DNA of 6,648 bases from Acidimicrobiales bacterium (GCA_013003325.1 JABDJU010000230.1:1-6648); one strand, 5' to 3'; shown: positions 1-5,928, counted from the stretch's first letter. The notes: a model not told the origin generated them from the sequence alone. Numbers and translations are program-made.

Positions 1-315
1 GCCAAGAAACCGGCGGTGAAGCCCGCGGCCAAAAAGGGCGTGACGAAGAAGCCGACAAAGAAGCCTGCGAAGAAGGTAGCGGCTAAGAAGCCCGCACCCC
101 GTAAATGGGAATCGCGAGCCGTTACCCGGCTGATCGAAGCAGGGTCGATGACCGAGTGCGAACACTGCGGTGAGCGCGTGAAGTTCCGGGCCCGGCATCG
201 CGATATGCAGGTGATCTGCAACGTGTACACCAAGGGTGTGTGGACCCGGGTCGAGCACTATCACGACGAATGCTACGTCAAGGCCGGTGAGCCTTTCGGC
301 CCGGCCGAGGACTGA
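1..315 (+). CDS. Lysine-rich small zinc-finger protein, 5' end missing
   Basis: The reading frame is open from base 1, so the gene probably begins before the window; a GTG at 16 is in frame but lies inside the lysine-rich tract. The first ~35 visible codons form a low-complexity basic tail of K, A and P (KKPTKKPAKK, AAKKPAPRK). A compact domain follows. It has Cys codons at 157 and 166 (CEHC), another Cys at 217, and a His at 262 with a Cys at 271 (HDEC). C-x2-C-x31-H-x2-C is close to the spacing of PARP-type zinc fingers (C-x2-C-x28-30-H-x2-C), which bind DNA ends. The match rests on spacing and a similar feel only, so DNA binding is an inference. The domain looks like a conserved actinobacterial protein of unknown function. 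The tail resembles histone H1 tails and would bind nucleic acid non-specifically. cysQ follows after 35 bp on the same strand. I am sure this is a gene, not sure of its role. Confidence 0.75.
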   Translation, partial: AKKPAVKPAAKKGVTKKPTKKPAKKVAAKKPAPRKWESRAVTRLIEAGSMTECEHCGERVKFRARHRDMQVICNVYTKGVWTRVEHYHDECYVKAGEPFGPAED

Positions 316-338
316 GCCTGACCTTCTCCTGTTTGCAG

Positions 339-344
339 TAGGTT
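339..344 (+). promoter_or_regulatory. Candidate -10 box for leaderless cysQ
   Basis: TAGGTT fits the actinobacterial -10 pattern TANNNT and ends 6 nt before the GTG at 351, so transcription would start at about the start codon. CTGACC at 318-323 could be a weak -35 element (4 of 6 matches to TTGACA), but its 15-bp spacer is short. No Shine-Dalgarno sequence precedes the GTG. The same TAG at 339-341 is an in-frame stop, which rules out a start further upstream. Confidence 0.4.
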
Positions 345-350
345 GAGCCG

Positions 351-1103
351 GTGAGCCCGACGCCTGAAGATCATGTCCTCGCGCTTCGTCTCGCCGAAGA
401 CACAGGAAAGATACTGATCAAGCTCCGTGAGAATTTGGTGGACAACGGCAGCCACCATTTCGCGATGAAAGACGCCGGCGATGCGGCCGCTCATCGTTTC
501 ATCGCCGACACCCTGGCGGCGGAACGGCCCGACGATGCGCTGCTGAGCGAGGAGGGCGCCGACCGCAGGGAGCGGCTCACCGCCGAGCGGACCTGGATCG
601 TCGACCCGCTCGACGGCACCCGGGAGTACGCCGAGCCACCGAGGGTTGACTGGGCGGTACACATCGCATTGGTGATGGCTGGCCGCCCCGTAGCGGGGGC
701 GGTGTCGCTCCCGGCTCAGGGCCTCGTGTTCGGAACCTACGAGCCGGCCCTCGTTCCTCCGATGCCCTCGCCCCGCCCGCGTGTGATCGTCAGCCGTACC
801 CGCCGCCCTCCGGCAGCCCAAATGCTCGCCGCCGCCCTCGACGCTGAGTACCTGGAGATGGGATCGGCCGGGGCCAAGGCGATGGCCGTTGTGCGAGGCC
901 AGGCCGACATCTATGCTCACTCCGGCGGCCAGTTCGAATGGGACAACTGTGCGCCTGTGGCGGTGGCGGAGGCCGCCGGTCTTCACTGTTCCCGGCTCGA
1001 TGGATCACCGATGGTGTACAACAACGCCGACCCGTATCTGCCGGATCTGTTGATCTGCCGGCCCGAGTTGGCCGACCGCTGTCTCGAGATCCTGCGGGGC
1101 TAG
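351..1103 (+). CDS. cysQ: 3'(2'),5'-bisphosphate nucleotidase CysQ / inositol monophosphatase family
   Basis: This is a 250-residue cytoplasmic Mg-dependent, lithium-sensitive-type phosphatase. CysQ removes a phosphate from PAP/PAPS made during sulfate assimilation; relatives act on inositol phosphates or fructose 1,6-bisphosphate. Visible metal-site motifs are SEEG at 66-69 and DPLDGT at 85-90 (preceded by WIV). GSAGAKAM at 171-178 and EWDNCAPVAVAEAAG at 196-210, with Asp198 as third metal ligand, complete the fold. The stretch REYAEP...DWAVHIAL at 91-107 is what I associate with actinobacterial CysQ proteins. Length is near that of the mycobacterial enzyme. GTG at 351 is the first possible start after an in-frame TAG at 339, and it keeps the family's N-terminal helix. 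The gene converges with the UbiB-like gene and only 5 bp separate their stops, so there is no room for a separate terminator. Family assignment is firm; the exact substrate is less so. Confidence 0.88.
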   Translation: MSPTPEDHVLALRLAEDTGKILIKLRENLVDNGSHHFAMKDAGDAAAHRFIADTLAAERPDDALLSEEGADRRERLTAERTWIVDPLDGTREYAEPPRVDWAVHIALVMAGRPVAGAVSLPAQGLVFGTYEPALVPPMPSPRPRVIVSRTRRPPAAQMLAAALDAEYLEMGSAGAKAMAVVRGQADIYAHSGGQFEWDNCAPVAVAEAAGLHCSRLDGSPMVYNNADPYLPDLLICRPELADRCLEILRG

Positions 1104-1108
1104 ACGAC

Positions 1109-2728
1109 TCAGGAACCGAGTTTCCGCAGCGGAGACTTCCGGGGAGACTCACCGGCGAGCCGTCGGTTGATCATTGCCCTTCGTTCCTGCAGCTCGGCGT
1201 GACTCAGCTGCTCCATCTCGGTGGGATCGACGCCGAACCCAGCCTTGATCCCATCGAGGTCCAGACGCCACTCGCTGCGATCGACGCCGAGTTCGCTGGC
1301 AAAGGTCGCCCCGTGCTTGGTGAAGAAATGGGTTGCGATATAGGTGACCTCGGCGAAAAGGTCGAGCTCGGGGGCAAGCGTGCCGATGGCGCCATCGATG
1401 AAGATCAGGTTCTTCACGTAGAGCATGAGTGGCTTGGGCATCCGTGCGCCATAGCCCAGCAGCGCCTTCATGATCCGCTGCAGTTCGGCGATGAGCTCTT
1501 CGGGGGTGAGTTTGGTCGGATCGAGCGGCGGCCCGTCGAGACCGAGGTCGGCGATGACGCGGGCGATGTCGGTGTGAGGCGGAAGTGCTCCTAGGTCGCG
1601 CAGTGCTTCGACCTGGCCGGTCACGTCGTTCATCGTGGCCGTCATCATCATCTTCATGAACGCCTGCTTCTCAGCATCGGAGAGCCGTCCGGTGATCCCG
1701 AAGTCGAGGAGACCGGTGCGGCCGTCCGGCAGCACGAGGAGGTTTCCGCCGTGAAGGTCTCCGTGGAAGATCCCGTGAATGAAGGCACCCTCCAGAAACC
1801 CGATCATCCCGGTGCGCACAACGTTGTGGGTGTTGACCCCGGCCCGCTTCATTCCGACCACGTCGTCGAACTTGAAGCCCTCGAGCTCCTCCATCACCAG
1901 CACTCTGGTGGATACGAGTTCGGGATGGGGCCTGGGGATCACGAACCCGGTCTGGCCGAGCTTCACCATGATCTCGGCGACGTCGAGCATGTTGTCACCC
2001 TCGAGATGGAAGTCGAGTTCCTCGATGATCGTCTCGGCAAACATCTCGACCAGCGCAGGCGGGTTGGCCAGCGCGGCGATCGGTATCCGGCCGATGAGGA
2101 ACGGAGCCAGCCAGGCGAGCACTCGAAGATCCTTCTTCACCAGTTCGTCGATGCCCGGACGTTGCACCTTCACCACGACGTGGGTCCCGTCTCGGAGCGT
2201 CGCCCGGTGCACTTGGGCAATCGACGCCGCCGCCAACGCGTTGTGGTCGAACGTGCGAAAGACCTCGTGCATCGGTCGGTCGAAATCGTGCTCGATGATG
2301 TCGACGATGCGGCCGTAGCGGACAGGAGCAACCTGATCGCGAAGTTTGCGGCATTCGGCGACAAGCTCGGCGGGAAAGACTCCCTCGCCGGCGCTGATGA
2401 TCTGGGCCAGCTTGATGTAGGTCGGTCCCAGCCTTTCGGCGGCGAGTCGGAGGCGACGGCTGATGCCCGCCTGCGATTGGGCGGTTCCTCGTTCTTTGAG
2501 GGCCCACAGCACCACTGCGGCTCCAAGCACCCGCAGAACGGTCAGACCGCGACGAATGGGCGGGAGTTTGGGGGCGCGGTAGAGGGACGGAAGTTCCTTG
2601 GCCTGTCGTTGCCGGCGTCGTGGGGCCGATTTGCGCCAGCTGGGGACCTTCGAGGTGAGCTGCCACGGACCGCGCTCACTGAACGAGCCCCAGTCGAGAT
2701 CATTCACAGCTGCGGCGGGGATGTCCAT
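1109..2728 (-). CDS. ABC1/UbiB/AarF family atypical kinase-like protein
   Basis: This 539-residue protein has the whole UbiB signature set. The KxGQ-type motif appears as GPTYIKLAQ at 101-109, with Ala where Gly is usual. The alanine-rich nucleotide loop is AAASIAQVH at 166-174 and the ATP-site lysine is Lys187 in VVVKVQRPG. The catalytic loop is HGDLHGGN at 322-329 and the metal site is DFG at 342-344. Family members bind ATP and usually show ATPase rather than protein-kinase activity; they support ubiquinone or other isoprenoid-lipid metabolism. Which lipid is served here cannot be told from sequence, and actinobacteria generally use menaquinone. A hydrophobic stretch at ~61-77 might touch the membrane; the two C-terminal membrane helices of proteobacterial UbiB are absent. 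The start ATG has no Shine-Dalgarno; CACAAT ending 6 nt upstream is a weak -10 candidate. The gene lies 65 bp behind ettA on the same strand and may be read from it. Confidence 0.9.
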   Translation of the reverse strand: MDIPAAAVNDLDWGSFSERGPWQLTSKVPSWRKSAPRRRQRQAKELPSLYRAPKLPPIRRGLTVLRVLGAAVVLWALKERGTAQSQAGISRRLRLAAERLGPTYIKLAQIISAGEGVFPAELVAECRKLRDQVAPVRYGRIVDIIEHDFDRPMHEVFRTFDHNALAAASIAQVHRATLRDGTHVVVKVQRPGIDELVKKDLRVLAWLAPFLIGRIPIAALANPPALVEMFAETIIEELDFHLEGDNMLDVAEIMVKLGQTGFVIPRPHPELVSTRVLVMEELEGFKFDDVVGMKRAGVNTHNVVRTGMIGFLEGAFIHGIFHGDLHGGNLLVLPDGRTGLLDFGITGRLSDAEKQAFMKMMMTATMNDVTGQVEALRDLGALPPHTDIARVIADLGLDGPPLDPTKLTPEELIAELQRIMKALLGYGARMPKPLMLYVKNLIFIDGAIGTLAPELDLFAEVTYIATHFFTKHGATFASELGVDRSEWRLDLDGIKAGFGVDPTEMEQLSHAELQERRAMINRRLAGESPRKSPLRKLGS

Positions 2729-2793
2729 ACATCGATTGTGGTCTACGCCGGACCCGGGTACTCCACCGCATGATGTGACCTTTGTTGTGCGGT
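2729..2793. other. ettA-ubiB-like intergenic spacer with an imperfect direct repeat
   Basis: The element GGTCTACGCCG occurs at 2740-2750 and again at 2791-2801, where it overlaps the ettA stop codon. Each copy is preceded by TTGTG, with two extra bases in the second copy. I see no clear hairpin or U-tract. The repeat may be chance or a remnant of a small duplication. Confidence 0.3.
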
Positions 2794-4476
2794 CTACGCC
2801 GTTTTGAATTCGATCCGACTGGGCAAGGCGGCGTCTCCGAACTCTGCCTCGCGGAACGCTTCGTACTCGGAGAAGTTCCCTTCGAACCAGCGCACGTAGC
2901 TGTTGCCTTCAAAGGCCAGGATGTGGGTTGCCACCCGGTCGAGGAACCAGCGGTCGTGAGAGATCACCACGGCACAGCCGGCGAATCGTTCGAGACCGTC
3001 CTCGAGCGCCCGCAGCGTGTCGACATCGAGATCGTTGGTCGGCTCATCGAGGAGGAGCACATTCCCGCCGTCTTTGAGCACCTTGGCCAAGTGGACGCGA
3101 TTCCGCTCGCCCCCTGACAACACGCCGACGTCCTTCTGCTGATCGGAACCGCGGAAGTTGAACCCTGCGACGTAGGCCCGACCGTTCACCTCACGACCGG
3201 CGAGATCGATGACTTCTGCACCGTCGGTAATCTCTTCGTACACGGTCTTGTTCGGATCGAGCACATTCCGACTCTGGTCGACATAGGACATCTCGACGGT
3301 GGAGCCGATGGTGATCGAGCCTTCGTCGGGTTGCTCGCCGTCGCCGGCGCCAGCTGCGATGAGCATTCGGAACAGCGTCGTCTTGCCGGCGCCGTTACCA
3401 CCGATCACGCCAACGATGCCAGCCTTGGGCAGTTTGAAGGAGAGGTCCTCGATCAGCAGCTTGTCACCGAACGCTTTGCGAAGGTGATCGACCTCGATGA
3501 CCTGATCGCCGAGGCGCGGGCCCGGTGGGATGTGGATCTGCACCCTCTCCTCGCTGGGGTCATAGGCCTCGGCCTCATCGCGCAAGGTCTCATACGCCGA
3601 GAGGCGAGCCCTGCCCTTGGCCTGACGGGCCTTGGGGGCCATGCGAACCCATTCCAGCTCGCGGGCCAAGGTGCGCTTCTTGGCCGCTTGGGCGCGTTGT
3701 TCGGAGTCGAGACGAGCCTGCTTCTGTTCCAGCCACGATGAGTAGTTGCCTTCGAAGGGGATGCCCTTGCCCCGGTCGAGTTCGAGGATCCACTTCGCCA
3801 CGTTGTCGAGGAAGTAACGATCGTGGGTGATCGCCACGACGGTCCCGGGGTAGGAGTCGAGTCGCTTCTCCAGCCAGTGGACACTCTCCGCGTCGAGATG
3901 GTTCGTCGGCTCGTCGAGCAGCAGCAGGTCTGGTTGACTGAGCAGTAGTCGACACAGCGCAACGCGACGGGCTTCACCGCCGGAGAGATTGTCGACGGGC
4001 TGTTCGCCGGGCGGAAGCCGGAGTGCGTCCATGGCGATCTCGATCTGGCGCTGTAAATCCCAACCCTGGGCGGCCTCGATCTTGGCCTCGAGGTCGGCCT
4101 GCCGGGCACCGATCTTTTCGTAGTCAGCGTCGGGATTGGCCCACTCGGCCATGAGGGCATCGTGGTCGGCCAGCAGCTGAACGACCTCTCCGGCGCCGTC
4201 CATGACGTTTCCTCGCACATTCTTGCTCGGGTCGAGCTGTGGTTCCTGCTCGAGATAGCCGACGGTGAAGCCGGGCGTCAGGCGTGCGTCACCGATGTAC
4301 CCGTCATCGATGCCCGCCATGATTCGCAGCAGTGATGACTTGCCAGCCCCGTTCGAGCCGAGGACGCCGATCTTGGCTCCGGGATAGAACGAAAGACTGA
4401 TGTTCTCGAGCACCTGTCGGTCCGGCGGATAGAAGCGCCCAACCTTGTGCATCGAGTAGATGAACTGCGCAGCCAT
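2794..4476 (-). CDS. ettA: ABC-F ribosome-associated ATPase EttA
   Basis: EttA (energy-dependent translational throttle A) binds the ribosomal E site and gates the first peptide-bond steps according to ATP/ADP level. The protein has 560 residues, against about 555 in E. coli. The N-terminus MAAQFIYSMHKVGR closely matches the EttA start. Domain 1 has Walker A GSNGAGKSS at 40-48, signature LSGGEA at 164-169 and DEPTNHLD at 188-195 (catalytic Glu189). A basic linker at ~243-318 (WLEQKQARLDSEQRAQAAKK, then ELEWVRMAPKARQAKGRAR) is the P-site tRNA-interacting motif. Domain 2 has GGNGAGKTT at 359-367, LSGGER at 453-458 and DEPTND at 477-482 (Glu478). No membrane segments are present, which fits ABC-F rather than a transporter. 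All motifs are intact. The start lacks a Shine-Dalgarno but sits 8 nt after TAGGCT, so translation may be leaderless. Confidence 0.95.
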   Translation of the reverse strand: MAAQFIYSMHKVGRFYPPDRQVLENISLSFYPGAKIGVLGSNGAGKSSLLRIMAGIDDGYIGDARLTPGFTVGYLEQEPQLDPSKNVRGNVMDGAGEVVQLLADHDALMAEWANPDADYEKIGARQADLEAKIEAAQGWDLQRQIEIAMDALRLPPGEQPVDNLSGGEARRVALCRLLLSQPDLLLLDEPTNHLDAESVHWLEKRLDSYPGTVVAITHDRYFLDNVAKWILELDRGKGIPFEGNYSSWLEQKQARLDSEQRAQAAKKRTLARELEWVRMAPKARQAKGRARLSAYETLRDEAEAYDPSEERVQIHIPPGPRLGDQVIEVDHLRKAFGDKLLIEDLSFKLPKAGIVGVIGGNGAGKTTLFRMLIAAGAGDGEQPDEGSITIGSTVEMSYVDQSRNVLDPNKTVYEEITDGAEVIDLAGREVNGRAYVAGFNFRGSDQQKDVGVLSGGERNRVHLAKVLKDGGNVLLLDEPTNDLDVDTLRALEDGLERFAGCAVVISHDRWFLDRVATHILAFEGNSYVRWFEGNFSEYEAFREAEFGDAALPSRIEFKTA

Positions 4477-4484
4477 GGGACCAG

Positions 4485-4490
4485 AGCCTA
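4485..4490 (-). promoter_or_regulatory. Candidate -10 box for leaderless ettA
   Basis: Read on the minus strand, TAGGCT fits TANNNT and ends 8 nt before the ettA ATG. No good -35 is visible. If real, ettA is transcribed independently of the RNase-S1 gene upstream. Confidence 0.35.
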
Positions 4491-4536
4491 GGGCGTGGTC
4501 GGTGACAGGCGACGTGGTGCGGTACAGAGGTTGGCA

Positions 4537-4556
4537 GCCCCCGCCGGAGCGGGGGC
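4537..4556 (-). terminator. GC-rich hairpin after the RNase-S1 gene
   Basis: GCCCCCGC and GCGGGGGC form a perfect 8-bp stem around the 4-base loop CGGA. TTGGC at 4531-4535 and GCCAA at 4555-4559 offer an alternative outer pairing. It lies 44 bp past the stop of the minus-strand RNase-S1 gene and upstream of the candidate ettA -10 box, where a terminator would be expected. There is no U-tract on either strand, so it would be a U-less terminator or a transcript-stabilising structure. A second, weak hairpin (CCTCA 4574-4578 with TGAGG 4589-4593) lies nearer the stop. Confidence 0.45.
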
Positions 4557-4600
4557 CAAGCCAGTTTGCGAAGCCTCACCTCTACAGATGAGGGGAAGAA

Positions 4601-4795
4601 TCAACGCTTCTTGGTGGTGCGCTTCTTGGCTGCTTTCCTTGGTGTGGCCTTCTTGGTGGTGCGTTTCACCGTCTTCTTGGCGGCCTTCTTGGGTGTGGCC
4701 TTCTTGGTGGTGCGCTTCACCGACTTCTTGGCGGCCTTCTTGGGTGTGGCCTTTTTGGTGGTGCGCTTCTTCGCAGCTTTCTTGGGTGTTGCCAT
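4601..4795 (-). CDS. Possible internal start: separate 64-residue H1-like basic protein
   Basis: In frame with the RNase-S1 gene, an ATG at 4795 begins exactly where the lysine-rich repeats begin (MATPKKAAKK). It is preceded by AGGAG at 4810-4806, 10 nt before the ATG. That is the clearest Shine-Dalgarno I find ahead of an ATG in this window, where the main genes have none. Translation from here would give a very basic 64-residue protein of K, A, T, P and R, similar in composition to bacterial histone-H1-like nucleoid proteins. The AGG AGC codons also encode Arg-Ser in the long protein, so the site could be accidental. This is a hypothesis, not an established gene. Confidence 0.3.
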   Translation of the reverse strand: MATPKKAAKKRTTKKATPKKAAKKSVKRTTKKATPKKAAKKTVKRTTKKATPRKAAKKRTTKKR

Positions 4796-5908
4796 TTTGC
4801 TTTCGCTCCTACTGGGCTTGTTGCCAATTTTGCTCTGGTCTTTGCGATCTGCCTGAGGGATCACTGCGACCAGTGAAACGTTGATCCCTCTTCTCTCGGC
4901 GTCGAGCGATTCCACCCGTGCCCGAACCAGATCGCCCTTGGACACAACGTCCCGGGCCTTGTTCGGAGGTGGATCTCCCATCGCCTTGCTCGGCAGATAA
5001 CACTGTGCGGTCCCTACCCGTAGGTAGCAACCATGACTTGAGTATCGGTCGACGGCACCCTCGAGGGTGTCGCCGATCGAATAGTTCGTAACAAACGACA
5101 TGAATTCTTTCAGGGTGTTCAGGTGTGGCGAACCCTGATCTTCCCTGGCTGTCTCGTCTGTATCTGACGTCCCTGCTTTGTCCCGGGCCTTTGCTTTGTC
5201 CGGGATCTTGGCTCTGTCCCGGGTCTTGGCTCTGTCCCGGGTCTTGGCTTTGTCCTGGGTCTTGGTTTTGTCAGCCCTTCGCGCCTTCTTCGCCGTGGGC
5301 TGCTCGGTACGATCACCCTCGGCGGATCTACGGGACGACTTCTTCGCAGGCTTGTTGTCTTCCTTGCTCTTCGAGGCGGGCGCAGCAGATGATGCTCGAC
5401 TCTTGGCCGCCTTGATCGACTGACGGCTCTTTGGGCCCCGTACCGGACCGCGCCATGCAAACACCCAACCGACGTTGGGCACGGGCTTCCCGCCGAGAAG
5501 CCGGCGGTCCTCATCGAGCAGCCACTCGTGGTCGCCGTGAAACTCCTGGAACGAGTCGTTGGACAGAACGACCGCGTCTACCTGTGCAGCTACTTGCAAG
5601 ATGAAGGCATCGCCTCGCCCGACCACGCCGGCGGGCGGTGTCACGATCGAGCCATCGAGGGTGCGGCGGTCGAACTCCTTCGCCTCTCGTTCATCGATCC
5701 GGCGCGGGAACGTCGCATCGACGATCACGGTGATGGGTCCGAAACCTTCGCGCTCAACGGCCGCGACTGCGGCGTCCAATTGGGCGAGGCTCGGCGTGGT
5801 TCGACCCTCCGTAGCGATGTTGGAGCCGTCGACCACGAGGTGTCGTGTGCGCTTTGCGTTCATGCGGGTTACTAGTGAATCACCGAAGTCTTCTGATTGC
5901 TTCGGCAT
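4601..5908 (-). CDS. NYN/Zc3h12a-like ribonuclease fused to S1 domain and H1-like lysine-rich tail
   Basis: This 435-residue protein has four parts. (1) Residues ~20-150 are an NYN/PIN-like RNase domain resembling Regnase-1 (Zc3h12a): VVDGSN with Asp27 and Asn30, VIVDATFP with Asp64, GRGDAFIL with Asp100 and LSNDSFQEF with Asp118. These acidic residues would hold Mg for RNA cleavage. (2) Residues ~155-270 are a basic low-complexity linker with six-residue repeats of the KAKTRD type. (3) Residues ~275-350 are an S1-type RNA-binding domain (SIGDTLEGAV, YSSHGCYLRV, MGDPPP, RRGINVSLV). (4) Residues 372-435 are four repeats built on TPKKAAKK, like a histone H1 tail. A cytoplasmic endoribonuclease acting on structured or ribosome-bound RNA is a reasonable inference; the target is unknown. 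The start is uncertain: ATG at 5863 (residue 16, MNAKRTRH) suits the domain boundary and leaves room for divergent promoters. Neither start has a Shine-Dalgarno. Confidence 0.85.
   Translation of the reverse strand: MPKQSEDFGDSLVTRMNAKRTRHLVVDGSNIATEGRTTPSLAQLDAAVAAVEREGFGPITVIVDATFPRRIDEREAKEFDRRTLDGSIVTPPAGVVGRGDAFILQVAAQVDAVVLSNDSFQEFHGDHEWLLDEDRRLLGGKPVPNVGWVFAWRGPVRGPKSRQSIKAAKSRASSAAPASKSKEDNKPAKKSSRRSAEGDRTEQPTAKKARRADKTKTQDKAKTRDRAKTRDRAKIPDKAKARDKAGTSDTDETAREDQGSPHLNTLKEFMSFVTNYSIGDTLEGAVDRYSSHGCYLRVGTAQCYLPSKAMGDPPPNKARDVVSKGDLVRARVESLDAERRGINVSLVAVIPQADRKDQSKIGNKPSRSESKMATPKKAAKKRTTKKATPKKAAKKSVKRTTKKATPKKAAKKTVKRTTKKATPRKAAKKRTTKKR
4608..4793. repeat. Tandem repeat array of 42-51-51-42 bp encoding the basic tail
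   Basis: Four units lie head to tail: 4608-4649 (42 bp), 4650-4700 (51 bp), 4701-4751 (51 bp) and 4752-4793 (42 bp). On the plus strand each starts with a variant of TTCTTGGTGGTGCG and ends in GGTGTGGCC or GGTGTTGCC. The two middle units differ at about two bases; the outer ones lack a 9-bp block encoding three residues around S/T-V-K. All lengths are multiples of three, so the reading frame is kept. Confidence 0.9.
5175..5270. repeat. 18-bp tandem repeats in the linker of the RNase-S1 gene
   Basis: Five full units of 18 bp (starting at 5175, 5193, 5211, 5229 and 5247) and a partial sixth follow the plus-strand pattern GCTYTGTCCCGGGTCTTG. The units at 5211 and 5229 are identical. On the coding strand they give six-residue repeats such as KAKTRD and RAKTRD, a charged flexible linker between the RNase and S1 domains. 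Confidence 0.85.
5883..5905. promoter_or_regulatory. Inverted repeat at the divergent RNase-S1/HAD promoter region
   Basis: CCGAAG (5883-5888) and CTTCGG (5900-5905) form 6-bp arms 11 bp apart. Overlapping the left arm is GAAG-T-CTTC at 5885-5893. The site lies between the HAD start (5936) and the shorter RNase-S1 start (5863). It could be an operator for one or both genes. If the longer RNase-S1 start at 5908 is used, it falls inside that gene's first codons. Confidence 0.35.
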
Positions 5909-5922
5909 CTGCGCACTACTTC

Positions 5923-5928
5923 TAACCT
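5923..5928 (+). promoter_or_regulatory. Candidate -10 box for leaderless HAD gene
   Basis: TAACCT fits TANNNT and ends 7 nt before the ATG at 5936, the ideal distance for transcription to begin at the start codon. The -35 position (about 5900-5905) coincides with the right arm of the inverted repeat. Confidence 0.45.

Noticed and set aside
273..986. Minus-strand open frame of 237 codons opposite cysQ
   Set aside because: Shadow of cysQ, whose catalytic motifs are intact on the plus strand; the product is Arg/His-rich with no family features.
1104..1133. Possible bidirectional terminator between cysQ and the UbiB-like gene
   Set aside because: Only 5 bp separate the stops and the nearby TCCG-CAG-CGGA pairing (1123-1133) is just 4 bp with no T-tract.
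938..1594. Plus-strand open frame crossing the cysQ/UbiB-like convergence
   Set aside because: It overlaps both real genes in other frames and has no domain; both neighbours are full length without it.
1751..2773. Long plus-strand open frame of 340 codons opposite the UbiB-like gene
   Set aside because: It is antisense to a gene with all its family motifs in place. The translation is His/Asp/Gly-rich without recognisable domains, as expected from the complementary frame of high-GC coding DNA.
3453..4220. Minus-strand open frame of 255 codons inside ettA
   Set aside because: It is the wrong frame of ettA, rich in Ser, Arg and Pro; the EttA frame carries all ABC motifs.
4566..4856. Plus-strand frame encoding a hydrophobic repeat protein (FLAAFLGVAFLVVRF type)
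   Set aside because: It looks like a repetitive membrane protein but is the antisense of the lysine-rich tail: AAG/AAA lysine codons become Phe/Leu codons on the opposite strand.
4608..5270. Repeat arrays considered as CRISPR
   Set aside because: Repeats are contiguous with no unique spacers, lie inside a coding frame and have periods that are multiples of three.
5125..5423. Plus-strand frames with repeats such as LCPGSW or ALSRVL
   Set aside because: Antisense readings of the 18-bp repeats in the RNase-S1 linker.
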